Shown: piece after piece, positions 52,666 to 60,769 of the stretch | Numbering within the stretch: the first letter of the stretch is position 1 | How the letters are laid out: every line of letters starts with the position of its first letter | Assembly (NCBI RefSeq): GCF_001417735.1 | Contig: NZ_BBUZ01000028.1 | Location: forward strand, 62,001-126,000 | Direction of reading: 5' to 3' | Length of the DNA stretch: 64,000 nucleotides | From: Streptomyces sp. NBRC 110028 | GTDB taxonomy: Bacteria; Actinomycetota; Actinomycetes; Streptomycetales; Streptomycetaceae | The notes under the pieces: generated by a model | The model's input: the letters and a program-made list of their open reading frames with translations, nothing else | Databases searched by the model: none | Told to the model about the DNA's origin: nothing | Translations under genes and position numbers: made by a program

Positions 52666-53751
52666 GTGGTGACCGGCGCCCCGGACACGCCGCCGTACGC
52701 GGGCCGGTCCGCTCTTCCCGCCCGTGTCGCCGTCACCGGTGCCGCCGGGGTGCTCGGCGTCAGCCTGGTGGACCGTCTGGTGGACTCCGGCAGCGAGGTC
52801 CGGGCACTCGATCTGCGGCCGATGCCCGCCCAGCCCGGACTCATGCCCATCGCCGGGGACATCCGTGACCCGGCGGTCCTCGCCGAGGCGTTCCGAGGCG
52901 TCGACGCCGTGGTGCATTCCGCCTCCGCGCTGCCCAGCTACTCCGCGGCCGACATACGGTCGATCGTCATCGAGGGCACCACGACCGTGCTGAAGGCGGC
53001 CCGTGCCGCCGCCGTGCCCCGGGTGGTGCACATCTCCACGACCGCCGTCTACGGACTGCCCCAGAAGGTGCCCACGCCCGAGGACTACCCGAAGAGGCCC
53101 GTGGATCCCTACAGCTCCGCGAAGTCGGCGGCGGAGGAGATCGCCGAGCGGTTCCGGGCGGAAGGGATGAGCCTGTCGGTGCTGCGTCCCAAGACCTTCC
53201 TGGGCCCGACCCGCATGGGGCTGTTCGACATGCTCTTCCAGTGGGCCGAGGAGGGCAGGAACTTCCCCATGCTCGGCACGGGGGAGGTGCGCAGCCAGAT
53301 GCTGGGGGTCGACGACCTCGTGGACGCGGTGCTGCTGGCGCTGACCGCCCCGGACGAGGTGGCCTGCGACACGTACAACATCGGCGCCGCCGAGTTCGGC
53401 ACCCTGCGGGAGGACTTCCAGTGCGTACTGGACGCGGCAGGGCACGGCAAGCGGGTGGTGTCGATACCGAGTAAGCCCGCGGTGGCGGTGCTGCGCGCGC
53501 TGGCACGGGCCAAGCTGTCGCCGGTGTACGACAGGCTGATACTCAAGCTGCTCGCCGATTCCTACGTCAGCATCGACAAGGCCCGCGACAAGCTCGGTTT
53601 CCGTCCCCGGGTGTCCAACCAGGCCGCCATCTTGCAGTCCTACGACTGGTGGCGTGGCCAACGGGCGACCGCCGCGGCGGGCCGCGCCGGACGGACCAGC
53701 GGCGACCCCTGGCGACAGGGCATGCTGACGCTGGCGAAGGCGTTCTTCTGA
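52666..53751 (+). CDS. Extended SDR NAD-dependent epimerase/dehydratase
   Basis: 361 aa; starts with GTG (GTGGTG) after GAGGGGG. Rossmann motif VAVTGAAGVLGVSLVDRL (~17-34) and a DLR segment that binds NAD; catalytic HISTTAVYG and YSSAKSAAE (Tyr-x3-Lys). The substrate domain (RPKTFLGPTRMGLFDMLFQWAEEGRN) is typical of extended SDRs acting on nucleotide- or lipid-linked sugars. It opens the cluster and ends 1 bp before the next start. By context it likely epimerises or dehydrates a ribosyl/hexosyl intermediate; this is inference. Confidence 0.88.
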   Translation: MVTGAPDTPPYAGRSALPARVAVTGAAGVLGVSLVDRLVDSGSEVRALDLRPMPAQPGLMPIAGDIRDPAVLAEAFRGVDAVVHSASALPSYSAADIRSIVIEGTTTVLKAARAAAVPRVVHISTTAVYGLPQKVPTPEDYPKRPVDPYSSAKSAAEEIAERFRAEGMSLSVLRPKTFLGPTRMGLFDMLFQWAEEGRNFPMLGTGEVRSQMLGVDDLVDAVLLALTAPDEVACDTYNIGAAEFGTLREDFQCVLDAAGHGKRVVSIPSKPAVAVLRALARAKLSPVYDRLILKLLADSYVSIDKARDKLGFRPRVSNQAAILQSYDWWRGQRATAAAGRAGRTSGDPWRQGMLTLAKAFF

Positions 53752-53752
53752 C

Positions 53753-54937
53753 ATGCCGGCCACCGGAGTCGGAGGGTCGGACAACAACCCGCTCTTACCG
53801 CCGGCCGACCGGCAGGGCGTGCTCCCGGACGGCCCGCCGGATGGCCCGCCGGACAGGCCGCCGACAGGCCGCCGGCGTACGGCCACGCGCCTGCTGGTGG
53901 CGGCCACGGCGGCCTGGACGGTCTTCCTCGTCCTGCTCGTCCTCCTCGCCGGCCGCTGGTGGCCGTGGAACATCGTCCAGCTCATCCCACCACTGACCCT
54001 GGTGGTGGTGCCCCTGCTGCTTCTGTGCCTCGTACCGTTGCCGGCGCGGCCGGTGCGCCGCCGGCTCTCCATCGCCTTGGTCGTCCTGCTGCTGGCCGGG
54101 GGCCATCTGGCCGGATACGGCCCGGGGTGGGGCACCGCCACCGCCAGCCCCGCCGGTACGCCGGTCAAGGTGTTCGCCTGGAGCACCCGCTTCTGGCAGA
54201 TGGGCGACGACAAGGACGCCTTCTACGACTTCCTGCGCCGGCAGGACAGCGATGTGTACCTCCTCCAGGAGTATCTGTACTGGAAGGACGACAAGCCGGT
54301 CCGCATCGACGACTCGGCCCGGCTGCGCGCGGAGTTCCCCGGCTACCGGGTGTCCGTGGAGGGCGAGTTGATCACCCTCTCCCGGCTGCCCGTGGTGACG
54401 GCACACCACCGGCGCGCTGCCGGGGGTGAGGACGCCTGGTACTGGAAGGGGACGAAGTTCCAGCGCACCGACATCCGGGTCGGCGGGCGCACGGTCTCCT
54501 TCTACAACGTGCATCTTCCGGTGCCCGTGCACCCCGGCAACCCCCTGAAGGTCAGTACCTACCGAGAACACCGGAACCGCGGCATCTGGTGGACGCGTGA
54601 GCTGCGCAAGCTGCGCGCGGATCTGGCCGGCAACCGCCACCCGTCGCTGGTGGCCGGCGACTTCAACTCGCCCTGGATGGAGCTGTCCTCCCTGGGCGCC
54701 GGCACTCAGTTGCACAGCCCGACCGGCTCATGGCTGCCCGTCCGCACCTGGCCCATCTCCGGTTTCGCACTGCCCCGGCTGTGGCGCCTCGACTGGCTGT
54801 TCACCCATCACGGCCTGGCTGTTTCCAGCGATCGCTTCGATGACGGCGGCGAGGACTTCTCGGACCACGCCGGCCAGGAGATCCGTGTCGTCGTCCCGGA
54901 CGAGGCGGGCTCCGCACAGCCCACGCACACCCCTTGA
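53753..54937 (+). CDS. Membrane-anchored EEP-family hydrolase
   Basis: 394 aa; ATG one base after the epimerase stop. Pro-rich N-terminus, then three hydrophobic segments (about 45-68, 74-92, 103-121), then an endonuclease/exonuclease/phosphatase domain: LLQEYLYW, FYNVHLPVP, SLVAGDFNSPWMELS, LDWLFTH, FSDHAGQE cover the family's Asn/Glu/Asp/His catalytic set. The domain lies beyond the last membrane segment, so probably on the outside. Codon 15 (53795-53797) is TTA, a bldA-dependent codon. EEP proteins of this layout may act on a phosphate of a lipid-linked sugar, consistent with the phosphoribosyltransferase-like gene downstream. Confidence 0.85.
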   Translation: MPATGVGGSDNNPLLPPADRQGVLPDGPPDGPPDRPPTGRRRTATRLLVAATAAWTVFLVLLVLLAGRWWPWNIVQLIPPLTLVVVPLLLLCLVPLPARPVRRRLSIALVVLLLAGGHLAGYGPGWGTATASPAGTPVKVFAWSTRFWQMGDDKDAFYDFLRRQDSDVYLLQEYLYWKDDKPVRIDDSARLRAEFPGYRVSVEGELITLSRLPVVTAHHRRAAGGEDAWYWKGTKFQRTDIRVGGRTVSFYNVHLPVPVHPGNPLKVSTYREHRNRGIWWTRELRKLRADLAGNRHPSLVAGDFNSPWMELSSLGAGTQLHSPTGSWLPVRTWPISGFALPRLWRLDWLFTHHGLAVSSDRFDDGGEDFSDHAGQEIRVVVPDEAGSAQPTHTP

Positions 54938-54957
54938 ACCCCAGGAAGGGAAGCACC

Positions 54958-55056
54958 GTGGCGCAACCCGACAGGTTCGATGTGAAGGTGACGCTCGACT
55001 CCTCCCCGTCCCGCGGAGTCGCCGGCAGGCGGCTCATGAGCGGTGCACGGTCATGA
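54958..55056 (+). CDS. 32-aa micro-ORF coupled to the UbiA gene
   Basis: GTG start preceded by AGGAAGGG (a strong ribosome site), 20 bp after the EEP stop. The peptide (residues 1-19 MAQPDRFDVKVTLDSSPSR) ends with a TGA that overlaps the UbiA ATG (ATGA). The UbiA gene itself has no good ribosome site, so this ORF probably feeds ribosomes to it. It may be a leader peptide or a small protein; no membrane segment. Confidence 0.6.
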   Translation: MAQPDRFDVKVTLDSSPSRGVAGRRLMSGARS

Positions 55057-56111
55057 ACTGGCTGGGCAGCGACGACATCATGGACGACCAGGGCGGCCCG
55101 GCCGCGACGGCGTCGCCCGGTACCCGGGCGGCCGTGCCCACCGCGGCGCCGACGATGCCCACCCCGGAACCGGTCCGCGCCACGAACGGCTCGCACGGTC
55201 CGCTCCGGGAGGGGACCGCGGGCGCGGAGCCCCGGCGTTCGCGGTTACCGGCGCCGCTGGTGCTGTTGCGCCCTCGGCAATGGGTGAAGAACATCTTCGT
55301 CCTCATCGTCCCGTTGGCCGTGGATCCCGCGGTGTTCTGGCACCGCATCGCATGGGCACTGGTCACCGCGGTCGCGTTCACGGCGGCCTCCGGTGCGGTC
55401 TACGTCCTCAACGACTGGCTCGACCGGGAGCAGGACCGGCTGCATCCGGTGAAACGTCACCGGCCGTTGGCCAGTGGCCAGGTCGGTCCACTTGGCGCGC
55501 TGCTGCTGGGCGCGGGATGCCTGGGCATCGCGGCGACCCTGGGGGCACTGCTGCCACCGCCGGTACGGGCTGCCGTCGTCGGGTACGCGGTGCTCAATCT
55601 GGCCTACTGCCTGGTGTTGAAGAACTACCCGCTGGTCGATGTCAGTGTGGTGGCACTCGGCTTCGTCCTCCGTGCCGTGGCGGGCTGTCTGGCGGTGGCG
55701 GCGCCCTTCAGCCCCACCCTGATCATCTGCGTCTACTGCACCTGTCTGCTGATGTCGCTGGGCAAGCGGCGGCACGAGCTGGTGACCGCGAGCCTGCGGG
55801 GGCAGGCGGCCGCACAGCGGCCCGCCCTCGCGGGGTACTCGGTGCCCCTGCTCGACCAGCTCACGGCCGTGCTGCTGGCCGCCACGCTGATCAGCTACGA
55901 ACTGTTCATCCTCTCGGCACCGCAGCCGCACGCCGCCGTGCTGGCCGTCGTCACCGTGCCGTTCGCCGTCTTCGCCCTCTGCCGCTATACACAGCTGCTG
56001 TCGGTGCACCGCAGCGGTGGGGAGCCGGGCCGGGACGTGCTCATGGACATGCCGCTCATGATCAACGCGGCTCTGTGGCTCATCTGTCTGGCCGTCGGCC
56101 GGCTCGTGTGA
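55053..56111 (+). CDS. UbiA-family prenyl-phosphate phosphoribosyltransferase-like (DPPR synthase-type)
   Basis: 352 aa. After a flexible N-terminus of about 65 residues, an 8-9-helix UbiA membrane protein. LRPRQWVKNIFVLIVP, NDWLDREQDRLHPVKRHRPLASG (first Asp motif) and the LGKRRHEL second motif follow mycobacterial decaprenyl-phosphate 5-phosphoribosyltransferase (Rv3806c, motifs RPRQWVKN, NDW-D-E-DR-HP-KRYRP) rather than menaquinone or heme UbiA proteins. Predicted reaction: transfer of 5-phosphoribosyl from PRPP to a polyprenyl phosphate. Codon 65 (55245-55247) is TTA. The 32-aa ORF precedes it with a 4-nt overlap. Confidence 0.85.
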   Translation: MNWLGSDDIMDDQGGPAATASPGTRAAVPTAAPTMPTPEPVRATNGSHGPLREGTAGAEPRRSRLPAPLVLLRPRQWVKNIFVLIVPLAVDPAVFWHRIAWALVTAVAFTAASGAVYVLNDWLDREQDRLHPVKRHRPLASGQVGPLGALLLGAGCLGIAATLGALLPPPVRAAVVGYAVLNLAYCLVLKNYPLVDVSVVALGFVLRAVAGCLAVAAPFSPTLIICVYCTCLLMSLGKRRHELVTASLRGQAAAQRPALAGYSVPLLDQLTAVLLAATLISYELFILSAPQPHAAVLAVVTVPFAVFALCRYTQLLSVHRSGGEPGRDVLMDMPLMINAALWLICLAVGRLV

Positions 56112-56114
56112 GGC

Positions 56115-56144
56115 ACGACGAGACACGACGAGACACGACGAGAG
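56115..56144 (+). repeat. Three tandem 10-bp ACGACGAGAC repeats
   Basis: Units at 56115, 56125 and 56135 (the last ending AG instead of AC) lie between the UbiA stop and the GT4 gene. Possible mRNA stability or binding element. Confidence 0.7.
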
Positions 56145-56180
56145 AAGCCGCACATCGTCAGCAGGGGAAGGGAACTGTTC

Positions 56181-57356
56181 ATGCGTGACCACGAATTCGA
56201 TTGTGCGATCGTCATCAACTACTACGCGCCGTACGTCAGTGGGCTGACGATCCATACCCAGCGCATCGCCGAGGGCCTGGTCGAACGAGGGCATCGTGTG
56301 GCGGTGGTGGCCACGCAGCACGACAAGTCGCTGCCTCTTCGCGAGGTCCGAGGCGGCGTCTCGGTCTTCCGCAGTCCGGTCCGCCGGACGATCGGCCGGG
56401 GACCGGTGAGCCCGGAGTTCGTGTCCCTGGCCCTGCACGTCGCCCGCAGGTCGGCGATCGTCAACCCGCACGCGCCGATGCTCGAAGTGGGACCCATCGC
56501 CCTGGGCGTGCGAGGCCGACCGCTGGTGACGACGCACCACATGGACCTGTGGCTGCCCTCGGGAGCGGTCAACGCGGTCGCGACGCGTGCGGTGGACGTG
56601 TCCACGTGGGCCGCGCTGCGGCTCTCCGACGCGGTCGTGGTGAACAGCACCGATCAAGCGCGGGGTTCCAAGCTGTGGCCGCTGATCAAGCGCAGGAACT
56701 GGCGGGGAATCGCCCCGCCGTGCCTCGACCGGCGCGGTGGTGAGCCCAGTTACCGCGACGGAAGCGGCATGCACATCGGATTCCTCGGGCGTATCGTCGA
56801 GGACAAGGGAATCGAATATCTGATTCGAGCATTCCAGATGCTCGATGATCCGGATGCTCGCCTGCTGATCGGCGGTGACTGGGTCAAGGTGGCCGGCGGC
56901 GGAATCGAAGACCGGCTTCGGCCGCTCATCGGCGACGACAAGCGGATTCAGATGCTCGGCCTGCTGAGCGGAAGCCAGATCGACAATTTCTACGCGTCGA
57001 TCGACGTCTTCGCTCTGCCGTCCGTCGCCGAGTCCTTCGGTACCGTCCAGGCCGAAGCGATGATGGTCGGCGTTCCCTCGGTCACCACGAACCTTCCAGG
57101 AGGGCGTTCGCCCGTCCTGGAAACGGGATTCGGCCGCCGTATCCCCCCGCGTGACCCGGCGGCGCTGGCCCGTGCGATCACGGAGCTGGCGGCGCTGACT
57201 CCCGAAGAGCGCGCCGAGGGCGGTCGCAGGGCCCGTGACCTCTACAGTGTGGACACCTCCCTCGACGCCTACGAGGAGCTGTTCCAGCAGGTCACCCCGA
57301 TGCGAGACCACTCCTCGGTGATCGGCGCGCGGCGTCAGAACACGCTCATGCGATGA
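56181..57356 (+). CDS. GT4-family glycosyltransferase
   Basis: 391 aa; GGGAAGGG upstream, ATG. GT-B fold: N-terminal NYYAPYVSGLTIHTQRIAEGLVERGHRVAVVATQHD; C-terminal IGFLGRIVEDKGIEYLIRAFQ, FALPSVAESFGTVQAEAMMVGVPSVTT with the EX7E-like Glu pair. Retaining; donor probably a UDP- or GDP-sugar. No membrane segment, so a peripheral enzyme. Its stop overlaps the next gene's start (ATGA). With UDP-glucose dehydrogenase nearby, a UDP-glucuronate donor is one possibility. Confidence 0.9.
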   Translation: MRDHEFDCAIVINYYAPYVSGLTIHTQRIAEGLVERGHRVAVVATQHDKSLPLREVRGGVSVFRSPVRRTIGRGPVSPEFVSLALHVARRSAIVNPHAPMLEVGPIALGVRGRPLVTTHHMDLWLPSGAVNAVATRAVDVSTWAALRLSDAVVVNSTDQARGSKLWPLIKRRNWRGIAPPCLDRRGGEPSYRDGSGMHIGFLGRIVEDKGIEYLIRAFQMLDDPDARLLIGGDWVKVAGGGIEDRLRPLIGDDKRIQMLGLLSGSQIDNFYASIDVFALPSVAESFGTVQAEAMMVGVPSVTTNLPGGRSPVLETGFGRRIPPRDPAALARAITELAALTPEERAEGGRRARDLYSVDTSLDAYEELFQQVTPMRDHSSVIGARRQNTLMR

Positions 57357-58330
57357 CGGTGAACGCGGTGAAGAATCGCCGGCGCATGCTCAAGCCGCTC
57401 AAGGCGATCCTCTATTCATCCATCGTCGTCTTCCTGTGCTGGCAGGTCTGGAGCGTGCGGGACGGACTCGGCGACAGCATACGTTCACTTGGCTGGCCGG
57501 TCGTCGGTCTCGCCACCACGTTCACCGTGATATCGCAATTCCCCGGTTTCATCGGGTGGAAAATGCTGGTCGCCAGTGCCGGGATACGGCTCACGTTCTC
57601 CGACGCGGCCTGGATCTACTTCACCTCCGGGGCGACGCGATATCTGCCCGGCGCCATCTGGCCCGCTGTCACCCAAGCCGCGCTCGCGAAGAAGGTCGGA
57701 GCGCCGGTGACCAAACTCGTGAGCACCGGTCTGGCCGCGGTCGTCCTGACCGCGCTCAGCGGCGGCATGGTGGGCCTGCTGGCGTTCCCCCGCCTGGTGG
57801 CGGACGATCCGACGTGGTGGCTCATGCTGCCGGTCCTGCTCTCCGCGTGCGCGGTCATGCTGACACCGCGCCTGCTGGGGAAGCTGCTCGCTCTCGGGCA
57901 ACGCGTGCTGCGCCAGGGAGAACACGAGGTCGCGCCGCCCGATCGCGGGGCCTCCCTGGGGATGATCGCTCTCAGCATCCTCGGATGGTGTGGCAACGGA
58001 GTGCACGCGGCGATCATCGCGATCGCCTTCGGGGCACCCCCGCTCACCGCGGCGACGCTGGGCATCGGCGGTTTCACGCTCAGCTCCGTCGCCGGAACCT
58101 TGTCCCTGACACCCGCCGGTATCGGGGTGCGTGAGGCGGTGCTCGGTCTCACGCTCGGCGTTCTGATCAGCGGTCCGAATCTGGTCACGCTGCTCCTGCT
58201 GAGCCGGGTCCTCACGACCCTGGGCCACGTGAGCGTGACCCTTGGCGTGCTGGGACTCCTGGCCGGCAACCGTCACCTGAAACGGCGACGGAGCAAAGAG
58301 AAGACGCTGGACGCGCTGTCCGCGAGTTGA
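57353..58330 (+). CDS. LPG-synthase/flippase-like integral membrane protein
   Basis: 325 aa. At least eight hydrophobic segments, with the motifs GATRYLPGAIWPAVTQ and SVAGTLSLTPAGIGVREAVLG that define the lysylphosphatidylglycerol synthase membrane domain (UPF0104). The aminoacyl transferase domain is missing. In sugar clusters such proteins are thought to flip or aid transfer of polyprenyl-linked sugars; not proven. Overlaps the GT4 stop by 4 nt and ends before a perfect terminator. Confidence 0.87.
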   Translation: MTVNAVKNRRRMLKPLKAILYSSIVVFLCWQVWSVRDGLGDSIRSLGWPVVGLATTFTVISQFPGFIGWKMLVASAGIRLTFSDAAWIYFTSGATRYLPGAIWPAVTQAALAKKVGAPVTKLVSTGLAAVVLTALSGGMVGLLAFPRLVADDPTWWLMLPVLLSACAVMLTPRLLGKLLALGQRVLRQGEHEVAPPDRGASLGMIALSILGWCGNGVHAAIIAIAFGAPPLTAATLGIGGFTLSSVAGTLSLTPAGIGVREAVLGLTLGVLISGPNLVTLLLLSRVLTTLGHVSVTLGVLGLLAGNRHLKRRRSKEKTLDALSAS

Positions 58331-58375
58331 GCCCGCCCGGGATGCGTATCGGCACCCGCACTGTTCACGTCGAGC

Positions 58376-58419
58376 GACGTGGCGCGGCGCGCCCGCGTGA
58401 AGACGCGCCGCGCCACGTC
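58376..58419. terminator. Terminator of the epimerase-flippase cluster
   Basis: GACGTGGCGCGGCGCG (58376-58391) and CGCGCCGCGCCACGTC (58404-58419) are perfect 16-bp arms with a 12-bp loop. Confidence 0.9.
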
Positions 58420-58484
58420 CGCCGGCGACCCCTCGGCCACCCTTCCCGATCTCGTCTGACCACCGAGAGACTCTGGAGGTATCC

Positions 58485-59876
58485 ATGGCAGCCATCGCAG
58501 GACCGGAGAAGACCACCCGCCCGAAGCCCGATGACGGCACCGACGTGCCCGCTCCCCGGCTGACCGTCATCGGCACCGGCTACCTCGGCGCCACCCACGC
58601 GATATGCATGGCCGTCCTCGGCTTCGACGTCCTGGGCGTCGACGTGGACGAATCCAAGATCAAGCTCCTCGGCGAGGGTGAGGTGCCCTTCTTCGAACCC
58701 GGTCTGCCCGAACTGCTGGCCAAGGCCACCGACTCCGGCCGGCTGCGGTTCACCACCAGCTTCGAGGAAGCGGCCGAGTTCGGCGACGTCCATTTCATCT
58801 GCGTCGGCACCCCCCAGCGGCAGGACTCCGACGCGGCGGACCTGCGGTACGTCGACAGCGCGGTGACCGCGCTCGCCCGGCACCTGCGCCGCCGTGCGCT
58901 CATCGTCGGCAAGTCGACGGTGCCGGTGGGCACCGCCGCCCGGCTGACCGAGCTGGTCCAGCGCCTCGCCCCGGCCGGTGACCAGGTCGAACTCGCCTGG
59001 AACCCCGAGTTCCTGCGCGAGGGCTACGCGGTCGACGACACCCTCCGCCCCGACCGGCTGGTCTTCGGCGCCTCCTCCCCGTGGGCCGAGGAGCGGCTGC
59101 GTGCCGCGTTCGGGCCCGTCATCGCCGGCGGCACACCGGTGGTCGTCACCGACCTGACCACGGCCGAACTCGTCAAGGTCGCCGCCAACTCCTTCCTCGC
59201 CACCAAGATCTCGTACATCAACGCCATGGCCGAGGTCTGCGAGGCCACCGGCGGCGACGTACGCGACCTCGCCGAGGCACTCGCCTACGACGACCGCATC
59301 GGTGGCCGTTTCCTCAAGCCAGGTCTGGGCTTCGGCGGCGGCTGCCTGCCCAAGGACATCCGCGCCTTCGCCCACCGCGCCGAGGAACTCGGCGTCGGCC
59401 AGGCCGTCGCCTTCCTGCGCGAGGTCGACGCCATCAACAAGCGCCGCCGGTCCCGCACGGTCGACCTGGTCCGCGAGCTCGCCGGTGCCCCGGGCGGGGA
59501 CCTCACCGGCGTCCGCGTGGCCGCGCTCGGCGCCGCCTTCAAGCCCAACTCCGACGACATCCGCGATGCCCCCGCCCTCGATGTCGCCTCCACCCTGCAC
59601 CGGCTGGGCGCCCACGTGACCCTCGTCGACCCGGAGGCCACGGAGAACGCCCGCCGCGTCCACCCCGAACTGGACTACGGCACGGACGCGATCTCCGCCG
59701 CCACCGGGGCCGACGTGGTCGTCCTGCTCACCGAGTGGGCCCAGTTCCAGGAGATCGACCCCGAGATCATGGGCTCTGTCGTCGCTCGACGCCGCATCGT
59801 CGACGGCCGCGACGCCGTGGACGCGGCACGCTGGCGCGCGGCGGGCTGGGAGTACCGGGCGCTCGGGCGGCCCTGA
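58485..59876 (+). CDS. UDP-glucose 6-dehydrogenase
   Basis: 463 aa; CTCTGGAGG ribosome site. N-terminal Rossmann (LTVIGTGYLGATHAICMAVLGFDVLGVDVD), NPEFLREG, then the catalytic Cys in FGGGCLPKDIRAFAHRAEELG and a C-terminal UDP-binding domain (ALGAAFKPNSDDIRDAPALDVASTL). Oxidises UDP-glucose twice with NAD to UDP-glucuronate. Transcribed separately, after a strong terminator, but adjacent to the glycosyltransferase genes, so it may supply their donor. An extended N-terminus of about 24 residues is unusual but harmless. Confidence 0.94.
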   Translation: MAAIAGPEKTTRPKPDDGTDVPAPRLTVIGTGYLGATHAICMAVLGFDVLGVDVDESKIKLLGEGEVPFFEPGLPELLAKATDSGRLRFTTSFEEAAEFGDVHFICVGTPQRQDSDAADLRYVDSAVTALARHLRRRALIVGKSTVPVGTAARLTELVQRLAPAGDQVELAWNPEFLREGYAVDDTLRPDRLVFGASSPWAEERLRAAFGPVIAGGTPVVVTDLTTAELVKVAANSFLATKISYINAMAEVCEATGGDVRDLAEALAYDDRIGGRFLKPGLGFGGGCLPKDIRAFAHRAEELGVGQAVAFLREVDAINKRRRSRTVDLVRELAGAPGGDLTGVRVAALGAAFKPNSDDIRDAPALDVASTLHRLGAHVTLVDPEATENARRVHPELDYGTDAISAATGADVVVLLTEWAQFQEIDPEIMGSVVARRRIVDGRDAVDAARWRAAGWEYRALGRP

Positions 59877-59968
59877 TGCGCGTGGCCCGGGGCGCGGCCC
59901 GCTGCCGCGCCCCGGGCGAGATGACGCCGCGTCATGCGTATGGCCGCCGCTCGGATCCCACCCTACGA

Positions 59969-59982
59969 TGGGAGCGCTCCCG
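59969..59982. promoter_or_regulatory. CebR-type box before the LPMO gene
   Basis: TGGGAGCGCTCCCG is 13/14 identical to the CebR box and lies 57 bp upstream of the LPMO start. Places the LPMO in the same regulon as the cellulases at 1-5 kb. Confidence 0.82.
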
Positions 59983-60038
59983 CGCGCAGCGCGCGACACC
60001 TCGTTCCCGCACACTTCGACGCGGATCCGGAGGCTCTC

Positions 60039-60746
60039 ATGAATTGTCATGATCATGCTCGTCGCTGGGGTCTTCGCGCCTCGGCCGTCGCGTCGGCCGC
60101 GACGCTGCTGACCACCCTGGCGCTGGTGGACACCGCCGCCGCCCACGGCTCGGCCATCGGTCCGGCGTCGCGCAACTACGGGTGCTGGAAGCGCTGGGGC
60201 GGCGACTTCCAGAACCCGGAGATGAAGACCAAGGACCCCATGTGCTGGCAGGCGTGGCAGGCCGACGCCAACGCCATGTGGAACTGGAACGGCCTCTACC
60301 GCGAGGGCGTCGCGGGCAACCACCAGGCCGCGCTGCCCGACGGGCAGCTGTGCAGTGCCGGACGCACCTGGTCCGGGCGCTACAACGCGATGGACGTGCC
60401 CGGGAAGTGGGAGGCCACCCCGGTCAACAACAGCTTTACGTTCAAGAACCACGACCAGGCCAAGCACGGCGCGGACTACTACCGCATCTACGTCACCAAG
60501 CAGGGCTACGACCCCACGACCCAGCCGCTGCGCTGGAGCAACCTCGAACTCGTCGCGCAGACCGGGAAGATCGCGCCCGGGGAGGGGGAGCCCTCCAGCG
60601 ATCCCAGCCTCAACGGGGTCACGGTCTCGATCCCGGTCAACGCGCCCGGGCGTACCGGGCGCCATGTGGTGTTCATGATCTGGCAGGCCAGCCACTTCGA
60701 CCAGACGTTCTACTCGTGCAGCGATGTGATCTTCCCCGGCGGCTGA
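60039..60746 (+). CDS. Secreted AA10 lytic polysaccharide monooxygenase (cellulose type)
   Basis: 235 aa. ATG with a perfect GGAGG. The signal peptide (about 1-35) ends at AAA, so that H36 becomes the mature N-terminal His, essential for the copper histidine brace; the second His is H143 in KHGADYY and F224 in FDQTFYSCSD fills the axial position. Sequence type matches cellulose-active Streptomyces LPMOs (HGSAIGPASRNYGC, DPTTQPLRWSNLELV). Single domain; no CBM. Oxidatively cleaves crystalline cellulose, boosting the GH5/GH6/GH48 enzymes. CebR box upstream. Confidence 0.95.
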   Translation: MNCHDHARRWGLRASAVASAATLLTTLALVDTAAAHGSAIGPASRNYGCWKRWGGDFQNPEMKTKDPMCWQAWQADANAMWNWNGLYREGVAGNHQAALPDGQLCSAGRTWSGRYNAMDVPGKWEATPVNNSFTFKNHDQAKHGADYYRIYVTKQGYDPTTQPLRWSNLELVAQTGKIAPGEGEPSSDPSLNGVTVSIPVNAPGRTGRHVVFMIWQASHFDQTFYSCSDVIFPGG

Positions 60747-60769
60747 CCCGCCGAGTCGTGGTGTCCGCC

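Noticed and set aside
47545..56144. Possible CRISPR or phage repeats
   Set aside because: CACGGG x4 and ACGACGAGAC x3 are short uninterrupted tandem repeats without spacers; no CRISPR array or cas gene is present in the window.
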